Position numbers and translations under genes: made by a program. A stretch of 64,000 nt of DNA from Candidatus Pristimantibacillus lignocellulolyticus (GTDB lineage Bacteria; Bacillota; Bacilli; Paenibacillales; Paenibacillaceae), in assembly GCA_023639215.1 (NCBI GenBank), contig CP097899.1, forward strand, positions 689,501-753,500, read 5' to 3'. Position 1 is the first letter of the stretch. The number at the start of each line of letters is the position of its first letter. The notes beneath the pieces were generated by a model. The model searched no databases. It had not been told where the DNA came from and saw only the letters and a list, made by a program, of their open reading frames with translations. Below, in pieces: positions 18,863 to 27,686 of this stretch.

Positions 18863-19558
18863 TTACACACTAGCTGAGATCGTTGATATCTTATTCGTGA
18901 GCAAGCCGATAAGTCCGTATACAAGTCCAGCAAGTAGTATCAATAGACCTATAAATTGTGCAAGATTTAGACTCATTACAGCTTCAGCAAGCGGAATATA
19001 CCATTGGAACGGCACACCTATAAAGAGAATAATTGCTACTAAACCAACAAATCCATAACCACCAATTAGACCAAAACGATAGAATAGAATATTCACCAAG
19101 ATGCCAATGACAGATAATAAGCTAATTACACAAGCATCAATCAGTAAATTAATAAATAGCGATACATTATCACTGAACAACATAGATAGCTGCGGAACTA
19201 TCATATTACTTAACCCAAATATATCTGCACTCCAAAGTAATATAGTATTCATTAGAAACATCATAATTGCATGAGAGAAAGACCAGATAACAATAAATAT
19301 TGCAGTTGATCCCAAAAAGCGTTTGCGATTCAGTCCATATCGAAGTGAAATAGACAAAGTCTTATTTAACAACTTCGTAGATAATATAAGAGTGAATATA
19401 TAAGCTCCTATTATACCTACTGTAATTAATGTAATATCAGGAAACATGTAGCATATAGCAATATTCAATAAAAATGAAGAATTAATTAACCAAAAAATTA
19501 GAAATTCTCTTTTATAACTTAATGCCATTAAATATAGACTACCTTTCCACTGATTCAT
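18863..19558 (-). CDS. ABC transporter membrane protein
   Basis: 231 residues with about six hydrophobic helices and no recognisable soluble domain. It overlaps the preceding ATPase gene by 4 bases (19555-19558), so it is its membrane partner. The GntR-ATPase-permease arrangement matches YtrA-type operons of Bacilli that respond to cell-wall-active antibiotics or export unknown substrates. I cannot name the substrate. Confidence 0.75.
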   Translation of the reverse strand: MNQWKGSLYLMALSYKREFLIFWLINSSFLLNIAICYMFPDITLITVGIIGAYIFTLILSTKLLNKTLSISLRYGLNRKRFLGSTAIFIVIWSFSHAIMMFLMNTILLWSADIFGLSNMIVPQLSMLFSDNVSLFINLLIDACVISLLSVIGILVNILFYRFGLIGGYGFVGLVAIILFIGVPFQWYIPLAEAVMSLNLAQFIGLLILLAGLVYGLIGLLTNKISTISASV

Positions 19559-20421
19559 TGAATTTGCTCCCTCCGTTGGTTTTTACTTAATAGAATTAGT
19601 AGTTCTTGTAACTTAACTGCTTCCCGCTTCAACCCTGAATGTAGCTGTTCATTACCATCACTCATAATTACTGCGATATGTTCTTTCATAAATTGACTAC
19701 GATGGATCACTGGTTGTCCAGCAATATATTGCTCAACATCCTCTAACTTTCCTTTGACCTTGAATACACGAGATTGAAGTTCCTCATAAGACTGCTGTAA
19801 TATCAGCTTACCTTCATGCATAATGTAGACATCCTCGAATAAATCACTTGCTTCATCTACTAGATGTGTTGATAAAATAATTAAGCGAGGATTATTAGAA
19901 AACTCCTCAATTAACAAATTATAAAATAATTGGCGACCTGCCGCATCCATACCAATATAAGGTTCATCAAAAATGGTAATTGGAGCTTCACTTGCAATGC
20001 CTGTAATTATTCCTAGCGCTGATACCATTCCTTTAGACATCGTTTTCACTTTCATTTTCTTCTTCAATGAAAACTGTACAAGCAAATCTTCAGCAAGCTC
20101 ATTATTCCAATTTGGATAGAAGTATTGATTCAATTTCATCACTTGAGCTACAGTAACATGCGGTGGAAAGTTCCCTGTTTCACCAATAATACATATGTTT
20201 TTCATTAGCTCTCCATGGTCAAACACAGACTGTCCATCAACGCTAATACTTCCTTCACTTGGTGCTACTAATCCTGACAAAATATTAAGAAAACTTGTCT
20301 TACCTGCTCCATTATGACCAAGAAGTCCAACGATTGCAGGTCCCTTCATCTCAAAACTCAACCCATCAAGTACATTATGATTTCGATACCGTTTTGTTAG
20401 ATTAGCAACCTTTATATTCAT
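19555..20421 (-). CDS. ABC transporter ATP-binding protein
   Basis: 288-residue ATPase with Walker A GHNGAGKTS (about 35-43), Q-loop, and Walker B TIFDEPYIGMD. The signature motif is degenerate, MSKGMVSALG in place of LSGGQ, as often seen in YtrB/CcmA-like exporters. A 70-residue C-terminal extension follows the nucleotide-binding domain. It is the middle gene of the GntR-ATPase-permease operon, overlapping the regulator stop by one base. Confidence 0.88.
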   Translation of the reverse strand: MNIKVANLTKRYRNHNVLDGLSFEMKGPAIVGLLGHNGAGKTSFLNILSGLVAPSEGSISVDGQSVFDHGELMKNICIIGETGNFPPHVTVAQVMKLNQYFYPNWNNELAEDLLVQFSLKKKMKVKTMSKGMVSALGIITGIASEAPITIFDEPYIGMDAAGRQLFYNLLIEEFSNNPRLIILSTHLVDEASDLFEDVYIMHEGKLILQQSYEELQSRVFKVKGKLEDVEQYIAGQPVIHRSQFMKEHIAVIMSDGNEQLHSGLKREAVKLQELLILLSKNQRREQIQ

Positions 20422-20783
20422 TAATTGTTCCTCCCAATCATTGTCATTAATTGCTCTATAGTAATTCCAAGTCGCTCAGCTTCATTAATTAAAGGCTGAA
20501 TAAAGCTCACCTCAAAATTTTCTTTTCTCTCTTCAATAAGGAGTTGCTTTGCATTCGAACTCACAAACATTCCTACACCTCTCTTTTTATAAATGATCCC
20601 GCGATCTACTAGTTCGTTAACCCCTTTATTAGCTGTAGCAGGGTTGATCTGATATTCTTTAGCAAATTCATTAATGGACGGTATTCGTTCTTCTGGTCCC
20701 ATATGTCCATCGAGTATAGCGTCCTCAATTTGTTCCTTAATCTGTTGAAATATTGGCTTTTCTCCATCTAAATAATTGTTCAC
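20421..20783 (-). CDS. GntR-family regulator, YtrA subfamily
   Basis: 120-residue repressor. The winged helix-turn-helix occupies residues 8-75 (PIFQQIKEQIEDAILDG, then INEFAKEYQINPATANKGVN), with a short C-terminal dimerisation helix as in YtrA, not the large effector domain of FadR/HutC types. It heads the operon and probably represses it through the palindrome at 20850-20871. Confidence 0.9.
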   Translation of the reverse strand: MNNYLDGEKPIFQQIKEQIEDAILDGHMGPEERIPSINEFAKEYQINPATANKGVNELVDRGIIYKKRGVGMFVSSNAKQLLIEERKENFEVSFIQPLINEAERLGITIEQLMTMIGRNN

Positions 20784-20849
20784 ATAAAACTCCTTTCTAT
20801 AACATTTACCATCATTATTTTGTTAATATATACATTCAAGTTAATTGGT

Positions 20850-20871
20850 TAGTTACTTATGTAATTAACTA
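20850..20871. promoter_or_regulatory. Operator of the YtrA-type regulator
   Basis: TAGTTA (20850-20855) and TAACTA (20866-20871) form the ends of a 22-bp palindrome with an inner TTA/TAA, 67 bases upstream of the regulator start. Autoregulation is inferred. Confidence 0.6.
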
Positions 20872-20951
20872 TATAACATCAATACCATCATGTCAACAAC
20901 GAATACATTTTTTTCTAATAAATTAGCAAAAACCACTTTCATACGCACAAC

Positions 20952-20997
20952 AAAAAAAGCTTTGAGTTCCACATATTATGGAACTCAAAGCTTTTTT
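20952..20997. terminator. Terminator of des-desK-desR
   Basis: AAGCTTTGAGTTCCA pairs with TGGAACTCAAAGCTT with no mismatch, flanked by A7 and T6, so it can act on both strands. Confidence 0.92.
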
Positions 20998-21049
20998 ATA
21001 TATTTTCTTCTCGTAGAAAAAGGTATATCGTATTATGATTACAAAATCA

Positions 21050-21652
21050 TTACTTGAACCAGCCCTTGTCTTTGAAGCGAGTAATAGCTTCAATACGATT
21101 GCTCACACCCAGCTTATCAAGAATGGTCGAGATATAATTACGGACTGTTCCCGTTGATAGAAAAAGCTCGCTTGCAATTTCTTTTGTATTTTTTCCATCG
21201 GCAACTAATCCTAACACTTCTTGCTCACGTTCCGTCAATGGGTTGTCTACACCACTATAAGCTTCATCCATTAATTCAGCATCATAAATTCGTTTACCAT
21301 CCATTACACTACGAATCGATGTTGCTAATTCCTCTGATGGACTATCTTTCAACAAATAACCACATACCCCTGCCTTAATTGCTCGTTCAAAATAGCCAGC
21401 TCTAGCAAAAGTGGTAAGAATAATAACTTTTGTATTACTACCTTTTAACTCTTCTGCCGCTTCAAGACCACTCTTGATCGGCATTTCTATATCCATAATA
21501 CATATATCAGGTTGGAGCTCTTTAACATAATCCAGAGCTTCTTGACCATTAGCAGCTTTGCCTACAACAGACATATCGTCTTCCAAATCAATTAACGAAG
21601 CCAAAGCTCCGAGCAGCATACGCTGATCTTCAGCAATTACAATATTTATCAT
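21050..21652 (-). CDS. desR: Response regulator DesR
   Basis: 200-residue NarL/FixJ regulator. The receiver domain (1-120) has its phospho-acceptor at Asp54 (CIMDIEMP) and Lys at LLKDSP. The LuxR-type HTH is near 140-195 (LTEREQEVLGLVADGKNTKEIA). In B. subtilis, DesR is phosphorylated at the same residue number, Asp54, on cold shock and activates des. The gene overlaps desK by 4 bases and is third in the des-desK-desR order known from B. subtilis. The assignment rests on that order and partner identity. Confidence 0.88.
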   Translation of the reverse strand: MINIVIAEDQRMLLGALASLIDLEDDMSVVGKAANGQEALDYVKELQPDICIMDIEMPIKSGLEAAEELKGSNTKVIILTTFARAGYFERAIKAGVCGYLLKDSPSEELATSIRSVMDGKRIYDAELMDEAYSGVDNPLTEREQEVLGLVADGKNTKEIASELFLSTGTVRNYISTILDKLGVSNRIEAITRFKDKGWFK

Positions 21653-22791
21653 GATATCGACTCCTTCATAGGTTGACGAACGGCATGTGGAACTGACAAT
21701 TTCAATGTCGTACCTACTTGATCTGTCGTGTCAATATTTAGTGAACCATTCACGAATTCTAGTCGTTCTTTCATACCTCTTAACCCATTACCCCGATTAT
21801 CTGACTGTCCAAATGTCATACCTATACCATCGTCATGTACGGTAAGAATAACTTCATCCGCAGTAGTATCAATAGAAATGTAACAATGAGTTGCCTGACT
21901 ATGTTTAACTACATTTGTGACAGCTTCCTTCATGCACATACAGAGAACATTTTCAGCAAGCAAGGCAGTCGATTGAAGCTTGGGGTCACCACGTAATTCA
22001 TAACCAATTTCCGCTGCCGCTAGAATTTGACTTACGTTGTAAACTTCATCTTCTAGTCTAGTCCCTCGCATCTTCGTCACAAGCTCTCGTACTTCCTTCA
22101 ATGCAATTCTTGCTGTAGATCGAATATCTTGAATCTCACTCTCCGCTCGAGATACATCCTTATGCAACAATTTACCCGCTAGATCACTTTTTAATCCAAT
22201 GAGTGAAAGCTTCTGTCCGACAGTATCATGCAAATCTCTTGCAATACGCTGTCTCTCCTCTAGCTTAACTAATTCCGATATTCGCTTATTGGCATGTTCC
22301 AATTCGCCTTCTAATTGATCCTGCTTTTTCTGGTTGTACGTATTGAATGGTAATAAAATTACGATTACAAGCGAGATAAGAATAAATGGGAATTGTGTGA
22401 AAAATATCGTTTTCTGCACAGCCAGACCATAGTTAACTGTCACGAATGTTGATATCAAATGAATGATATACAACGTATAAAAACCCGCTTTACTTTTAAT
22501 ATTTCCAATAAAAAAAGCAAGAAAAATTGAAAAATACACGTAACTGAAATTGACTGTCATAATCATCGAGATGACAATTTGAAAACTTGTCCATACATAT
22601 ATTGGCCAACCCTTAGATAGAAACGCTATAACATAACAAACAAAGAATGCAATAATAAGTACGGTTCCAGATATCATTTCAATAGAATCCGAGTTACTAA
22701 ATATAAAGTAGAACGGTAGAATGCAGAATACTAGCCAAATATATGGCGATAAACCCGTTCCTCTACTAAACGTTTGATACCATTTATTCAT
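21649..22791 (-). CDS. desK: Membrane thermosensor histidine kinase DesK
   Basis: 380 residues from ATG 22791, where GGTAG lies about 9 bases before; a GTG at 22800 would be too close to it. The first 155 residues hold five or so transmembrane helices. A coiled coil (DQLEGELEHANKRISELVKL) leads to the HisKA_3 domain with ERQRIARDLHDTVGQ. With this start the phospho-accepting histidine is residue 188, as in B. subtilis DesK. The HATPase has GNGLRGMKERL. It would sense membrane order and phosphorylate or dephosphorylate DesR. Confidence 0.88.
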   Translation of the reverse strand: MNKWYQTFSRGTGLSPYIWLVFCILPFYFIFSNSDSIEMISGTVLIIAFFVCYVIAFLSKGWPIYVWTSFQIVISMIMTVNFSYVYFSIFLAFFIGNIKSKAGFYTLYIIHLISTFVTVNYGLAVQKTIFFTQFPFILISLVIVILLPFNTYNQKKQDQLEGELEHANKRISELVKLEERQRIARDLHDTVGQKLSLIGLKSDLAGKLLHKDVSRAESEIQDIRSTARIALKEVRELVTKMRGTRLEDEVYNVSQILAAAEIGYELRGDPKLQSTALLAENVLCMCMKEAVTNVVKHSQATHCYISIDTTADEVILTVHDDGIGMTFGQSDNRGNGLRGMKERLEFVNGSLNIDTTDQVGTTLKLSVPHAVRQPMKESIS

Positions 22792-22851
22792 GTAATACAC
22801 TACCTATCTACATAATCTTAAGTTAAGTTTAACATATCTACCAACATGAAA

Positions 22852-22885
22852 GCCCTAACGATGAGCTTACACTCATCGTTAGGGC
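22852..22885. terminator. Intercistronic hairpin between des and desK
   Basis: GCCCTAACGATGAG pairs perfectly with CTCATCGTTAGGGC across a 6-base loop. Only a weak T stretch follows on minus, so it may reduce read-through from des into desKR instead of stopping it. Confidence 0.7.
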
Positions 22886-22891
22886 GAATAG

Positions 22892-23920
22892 TTAACTTGC
22901 TTGTTTAGTCGGACGATGATTATTGATCATTATTTTCTTTGCTTCGCGGAAACCAACAAAGCGATGATTTTCTTCATCCCATAAACTAACCTTTAATGAT
23001 AATAAACTTTCGCGTATGCCGATCGTTGTTGCTTGATGCAATGGAGGTGTTTCGTTATGAGCTTTTTCTAAGAAATAATTCGGAACTTTCGGGCTAAGAT
23101 GATGCACATGGTGGAAACCAATATTTCCTGTTAACCACTGTAACAACTTAGGAAGACGGTAGTAAGAGCTACCCTCAACTGCAGCTTTGACATAACTCCA
23201 TTCATCATTATGTTCAAAGTAAGAATCTTCAAATTGATGTTGCACATAGAATAACCAAATACCTAACGCACCTGAAACGTAGAATACAGGAATTTGTACA
23301 AGTAATAGTGCTTGCCAACCAACTGCCCACGTTAATAATGCATACATACCAACGATCAAGAAGTTCATCAAATACGTATTCATTCTTTCTTTCCGACGTG
23401 CACCTTTACGATTGAAGCGATATTGAAGCAGAAAGACTACAAATGGTCCTAGCACAAACATAACTAGCGGATTACGATATATTCTATAATATAATTTTTG
23501 GAAAGTAGATGATTGTTCGTACTCTGTTACTGTCATGATCCACAGATCGCCTACACCACGTTTGTCAAGATTACTACTTGTTGCATGGTGAATAGCATGT
23601 GAGTTCTTCCATTGTTGATAAGGCACATGAGTAATCACACCCGTAATAATCCCTACAATGTCATTAGCGCGCTTATTTTTGAAGAATGAGCCATGCGTGC
23701 AATCATGAAAAATAATAAATGTCCGAACAACGAACATACCAGTAGCGATACTTAGAGGTAACGTAAGCCAATAGGATACACTTAAACTTAGGTACGTTAA
23801 GTACCATAGAGCAATGACGGGAATTAATGTGTTGCATAGCTGTCTGATACTAATAGACAACTTCGTTTTCTCATATGGTGACATGCTTTTCTTCAGTTGA
23901 AGCTGCTTTGGATCATTCAT
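22892..23920 (-). CDS. des: Membrane fatty acid desaturase Des
   Basis: Acyl-lipid desaturase that introduces a cis double bond into membrane phospholipids to restore fluidity. 342 residues from ATG 23920; the in-frame ATG at 23929 abuts the GGGAG site. The three histidine boxes are present: HDCTHGS, HAIHHATSSN and HHVHHLS. There are four to six hydrophobic helices. It is first in the des-desK-desR cluster, and candidate DesR sites lie upstream at 24000-24049. Confidence 0.9.
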   Translation of the reverse strand: MNDPKQLQLKKSMSPYEKTKLSISIRQLCNTLIPVIALWYLTYLSLSVSYWLTLPLSIATGMFVVRTFIIFHDCTHGSFFKNKRANDIVGIITGVITHVPYQQWKNSHAIHHATSSNLDKRGVGDLWIMTVTEYEQSSTFQKLYYRIYRNPLVMFVLGPFVVFLLQYRFNRKGARRKERMNTYLMNFLIVGMYALLTWAVGWQALLLVQIPVFYVSGALGIWLFYVQHQFEDSYFEHNDEWSYVKAAVEGSSYYRLPKLLQWLTGNIGFHHVHHLSPKVPNYFLEKAHNETPPLHQATTIGIRESLLSLKVSLWDEENHRFVGFREAKKIMINNHRPTKQAS

Positions 23921-23999
23921 ATACAACATCTCCCTCGTATCCGCTTGTAGCTTTAATAGCTATTGAATACATTTTATATAACTATTGTATACAATTTCC

Positions 24000-24049
24000 G
24001 TCATGTTCATAAGTCATAAACGTAAGGAAAACCACATGACATTTGTCAT
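24000..24049 (-). promoter_or_regulatory. Candidate DesR binding sites upstream of des
   Basis: ATGACATTTGTCAT (24036-24049) is an ATGACA/TGTCAT palindrome. Two further GTCAT motifs stand at 24000-24004 and 24013-24017. Tandem sites upstream of des are expected because phosphorylated DesR binds cooperatively there in B. subtilis. The exact consensus is from memory. Confidence 0.5.
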
Positions 24050-24086
24050 ATGGTTTTCAAAATATTACTATTATTAAAACGAAAGT

Positions 24087-24105
24087 CCTCTAAAATGCCC
24101 ATTCA
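24087..24105. repeat. 19-bp duplicate of the aminopeptidase 3' end
   Basis: This stretch matches 24370-24388 at 18 of 19 bases and even keeps codons for Glu-Trp-Ala-Phe-stop on minus. The pair brackets 264 bp that include the inverted-repeat element at 24195-24371, so it may be a footprint of an insertion or duplication. Confidence 0.5.
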
Positions 24106-24194
24106 TCATTTTCAAAGACAATGTAACTATACCTAGCAACGTGTACCGTAAGTTTACACAAGCGGTCAATGTTCTGCACGAAGCTTCTAATAAA

Positions 24195-24371
24195 GGTTCA
24201 AAAAGTGGGCTTTCAGAATCGAGCAGGTGAAGCGTTACTTGAGAAAGACGGAAGCGCAAGTGTACATGATTACGTACACTCGAACCGTACTTTCCAAGTT
24301 CGCTTCTGATGCGATGTCGAATAACCTACGTTAGCGTACCATCGTTATCAAAGTCCACTTTTTGAAGTACC
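24195..24371. repeat. Intergenic element with terminal inverted repeats, copy A
   Basis: Begins GGTTCAAAAAGTGGGCTTT and ends with the inverted form (CAAAGTCCACTTTTTGAAG, then TACC). The right interior (CTACGTTAGC...ATCGTTATC) is shared with the copies at 55000 and 55186. It has no coding capacity and ends 1 base from the aminopeptidase stop codon. It resembles a MITE or a large REP-like element. Confidence 0.75.
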
Positions 24372-24372
24372 T

Positions 24373-25611
24373 CTAGAATGCCCATTCACCTTTACGGAAT
24401 ACTGGGATCACAGTTCCATCTTTTTGAATACCGTCAATATCCATATCTCCGGATCCAATCATAAAGTCATTATGTGTAATACTTGCGTTAACGCCATTAG
24501 CTGCAAGTTCTTCTTGCGTCATTGTTTTACCACCATCGATATTGAAAGCATAACCGCTACCGATCGCAAGATGATTTGAAGCATTTTCATCGAATAGTGT
24601 ATTAAAGAATAATACACCTGATTGCGAAATCGGTGAACGATGTGGCACGAGTGCAACTTCACCTAGATAATGTGAACCTTCATCAATTTCCACTAATTTC
24701 GCTAAATATTCGGCACCTTGCTCTGCTTCATATTTTACAATACGTCCTTCTTCAAATGTAATCTTGAAGTTATCGATGACGTTACCGCCATAGCTAAGAG
24801 GTTTTGTACTAGAAACATATCCATTCGTACCATTTCTGAGTGGAACAGTAAACACTTCCTCTGTTGGCATGTTAGCCATGAAAGTATGCCCTTGCTCGTT
24901 CTCACTACCAGCAGATACCCAGAGATGTTTATCAGATAGCTCAATCGTAAGATCAGTTCCAGGTGCTCTATAATGTAATTTCTTGAAGTGATAATTGTTA
25001 AGTGCTATTGCCTTGGCATGCAACGTATCGTTATGCTCCTGCCAAGCTTGAACTGGATCAGCTGCATCTAGACGTACTGCTGCAAAGATCGCTTTCCATA
25101 GTAGATCAATTGCCTCTTGCTCAGAAGTTGCTTTAGGGAATACTTTTTTCGCCCATTCGCTACCTGCAGCTGCAACGACTGTCCAACTAAATTTATCAGC
25201 TTGCATCGCACGTCTGAATTCCATAAGTCCAGTACCTGAAGCTTTTTGGTACGCTGAAATACGATTGGAATCTACACCAGATAGGTTATCTGGGCTATCT
25301 GATACGATAGAAATGAATGCTCCTCTTTTTTCTGCGAATTGCATCCGTTTATCTGTTTCCCACTGTGGGTAATTACTGAATACATCTTCAGCAGCCTTAG
25401 TATATTTCAAACGTGAAAGTTTGTCGTCTGTCCACTCCACATGGACATTAGATGCACCTGCTTCATAAGCTTGATTAGCTACTGAACGAACCAAGTTTGC
25501 CTGTTCTACAGCGCCTGTAATGAATACGGGTTGACCCGGTTGTACATTAACTCCAATCTGTACAATTAATTTCGCATATTTTTCTAGTTGTTCATTTCTA
25601 TTGATTGACAT
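24373..25611 (-). CDS. M29-family metallo-aminopeptidase (AmpS/PepS type)
   Basis: 412 residues from ATG 25611 behind AAAGGAGATG; the frame to 25704 adds an unsupported leader. Thermophilic-type aminopeptidase that trims N-terminal residues from peptides in the cytoplasm. Family hallmarks are VNVQPGQPVFITG near the N-terminus, the metal-ligand region with ITFEEGRIVKYEAEQG, EVALVPHRSPIS, and the C-terminal HNDFMIGSGDMDIDG. The length is normal for the family. It is separated from the upstream chemoreceptor gene by about 104 bases with no clear terminator. Confidence 0.92.
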   Translation of the reverse strand: MSINRNEQLEKYAKLIVQIGVNVQPGQPVFITGAVEQANLVRSVANQAYEAGASNVHVEWTDDKLSRLKYTKAAEDVFSNYPQWETDKRMQFAEKRGAFISIVSDSPDNLSGVDSNRISAYQKASGTGLMEFRRAMQADKFSWTVVAAAGSEWAKKVFPKATSEQEAIDLLWKAIFAAVRLDAADPVQAWQEHNDTLHAKAIALNNYHFKKLHYRAPGTDLTIELSDKHLWVSAGSENEQGHTFMANMPTEEVFTVPLRNGTNGYVSSTKPLSYGGNVIDNFKITFEEGRIVKYEAEQGAEYLAKLVEIDEGSHYLGEVALVPHRSPISQSGVLFFNTLFDENASNHLAIGSGYAFNIDGGKTMTQEELAANGVNASITHNDFMIGSGDMDIDGIQKDGTVIPVFRKGEWAF

Positions 25612-25715
25612 ATGTACATCTCCTTTAATTGTGTTGACTCTAATTTTCATAGTATGGTTCATTACATTACAGTATATTATACCACTTGCCTGTTTACGAT
25701 TCACTTTTTTAAACG

Positions 25716-27455
25716 TTATGTGTTATGTTGCTGATGTTCCATCTTAAATTTATTCAACACAGCTTGAAGTTCTACTGATTGTTGAACCAATTGATTAATT
25801 GTCTGTCTGCTTTGATCAACAGAATGAATTTGTGTAGTAATCGTTTCCTTCATTTCTTGTGTTACAAGCAAGGTTTGTTCCGTTAAACTCGCTGCATGAC
25901 TAGCCAAATCATCTAGCATTCCCATTGTTGCACTAATTTGTGCAGAGGTGCTTGAAACATGTTGAGCTTGCCCTTCTACATCACTTACCTCTTGCGAAAT
26001 ATGCTTGAAGGCAACACCTGCTAATTGAACTGCAGAGACACCCGATTCAATATCTTTCATACTAATTGAGGATGCCGTATTTACCTTTCCAGTAAGAGAT
26101 AACATATCACTTATAAGCTGTTCTACTTCTGTAGCAGCTTGGTCACTCTGGTCAGCCAACTTACGTACCTCTAAGGCAACGACATGAAATCCTTTACCAT
26201 GCTCTCCAGCTCTAGCAGCCTCAATAGAGGCATTTAATGCTAATAGTGCAGTTTGTGATGCAATACGTTTAATGATGAGAACCATTTCCTGTATATCTTG
26301 TGAGTGAGTATTTAAGTAGGAAATATCAGCTGTCACTTGAGCAGAGGACTGGTAGATATGATCCATCTGCAATTCTAATTGCTCCATCGACTCATTGCCT
26401 GTAGAAGATATATGACTAGCTCGATGTGCCATACTTAACATGGACTCCGAAGTGGCTGCAACGGAGAGCATCCCTTTTCCGACTTCAGACATTACTTTTT
26501 TCGTTTCAATTGTTGCTTGGTGCTGAGCACTAGATTGTTGATCAGCGACCTGCAAATGATTATCTACACGTTCGTTTAGTACATCGGATATAGCCATATT
26601 TTTATTCAAAATTTGCACACTATCATTGATGACCTTCAAGCTACTAGCTATACGCTGTAACATTGCTTGTAGATCACTACTCATATCATTAAACACTTGT
26701 GATAGTTGGGCAATTTCACCACTACCTTTTACCTCTATTTTATCAGTTAGCACACCATTACTTACCTTCTTCATACTACTTACAAGTGAGCTTATAGGCT
26801 TAGTCATTATTCTTGCCACTAACCATACGAGTAAGATCGAGATTAACACAATGACGACTGACATCATGAACATGTCCTGCTTATTCTGCTTCAATAATGC
26901 ATAAACATTAGTGGCATCAAAATCTGCTCCAATTATTCCGATAATTTGACCATCTGATGCGATAATTGGTAAATAAGCAGATAACGTAGCACCAAAGGCT
27001 TCTGTATAATCTAAAGTACCTATTTTCACTTCACCAGTCTTTAACGTATTATGCATTGCTTCATCGGTTTCAAGTTCTTCATCACCTAGAGCCGAAAAAT
27101 AATCACTTTGCGGATCGGTTCCATCGACAATGTAGTAGTAACTAGCATTTCCGTTAAGCTCTTTAGATATCATCGTATATAAATATTTTAGACCATTCGT
27201 TTCTCTAATTTGCTGTAGTTGGGCTTGTAAAGTATCGTAATATGTATTTCTCTCCATAGATGACGATAACTCCTGAAATTGCTCCACATCGATAATTTTA
27301 CTTGCAGAAATAGCAATTGATCTAGCTTGCTCACCTATCGTTTGTAATATTAATTTTTCAGAAGATTGATATAGACTATAGCTTAATATGAATCCACTAA
27401 CACATAATATCGTTGAAAAAAACAATATCATACGAGATTGCAAACTTTTGAACAC
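25716..27455 (-). CDS. Methyl-accepting chemotaxis receptor
   Basis: 579-residue transducer. Helix 1 (about 8-28) and helix 2 (about 195-215) flank an extracellular single-Cache-like domain. A HAMP domain lies at about 215-270, and the cytoplasmic signalling hairpin follows. The hairpin tip region has the conserved ALLALNASIEAARAGEHGKGF and ALEVRKLADQS. It would report a small ligand to CheA/CheW; the ligand is unknown. No other chemotaxis genes are nearby. One leader repeat unit precedes the start. Confidence 0.92.
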   Translation of the reverse strand: MFKSLQSRMILFFSTILCVSGFILSYSLYQSSEKLILQTIGEQARSIAISASKIIDVEQFQELSSSMERNTYYDTLQAQLQQIRETNGLKYLYTMISKELNGNASYYYIVDGTDPQSDYFSALGDEELETDEAMHNTLKTGEVKIGTLDYTEAFGATLSAYLPIIASDGQIIGIIGADFDATNVYALLKQNKQDMFMMSVVIVLISILLVWLVARIMTKPISSLVSSMKKVSNGVLTDKIEVKGSGEIAQLSQVFNDMSSDLQAMLQRIASSLKVINDSVQILNKNMAISDVLNERVDNHLQVADQQSSAQHQATIETKKVMSEVGKGMLSVAATSESMLSMAHRASHISSTGNESMEQLELQMDHIYQSSAQVTADISYLNTHSQDIQEMVLIIKRIASQTALLALNASIEAARAGEHGKGFHVVALEVRKLADQSDQAATEVEQLISDMLSLTGKVNTASSISMKDIESGVSAVQLAGVAFKHISQEVSDVEGQAQHVSSTSAQISATMGMLDDLASHAASLTEQTLLVTQEMKETITTQIHSVDQSRQTINQLVQQSVELQAVLNKFKMEHQQHNT

Positions 27456-27462
27456 ACTTACT

Positions 27463-27530
27463 CCTCCTATAACTTTTCGTAACCATCCAAGGACTATTCC
27501 TTACAAAACGAAAAACAGCTTCCGCAGCAT
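27463..27530 (-). promoter_or_regulatory. 5'-leader hairpin repeat before the chemoreceptor gene
   Basis: A diverged unit: ATGCTGCGGAAGCTG box, TTTTCGT/ACGAAAA outer stem, inner AAGG/CCTT stem, ending in TATAGGAGG. Confidence 0.65.
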
Positions 27531-27624
27531 CGTCCTAAAGTCCTATACTACAATGTAAAATTATAACATGATATCATAAAGCTGCATATTATATTAAGAC
27601 GATTCCAATGTTTCTTACGCAAAC

Positions 27625-27666
27625 AAAAAACGTGATTTAATCTCAAAAGATTAAATCACGTTTTTA
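27625..27666 (-). terminator. Terminator of lplA
   Basis: AAAAACGTGATTTAATCT pairs with AGATTAAATCACGTTTTT across a 4-base loop. On the minus strand it ends in TTTTTTG after the lplA stop. Confidence 0.9.
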
Positions 27667-27686
27667 TTATAAGAAATTAATATTTG

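Noticed and set aside
24074..24259. 61-codon minus frame next to the aminopeptidase gene
   Set aside because: It lies across inverted-repeat element A and the duplicated gene end; no ribosome site.
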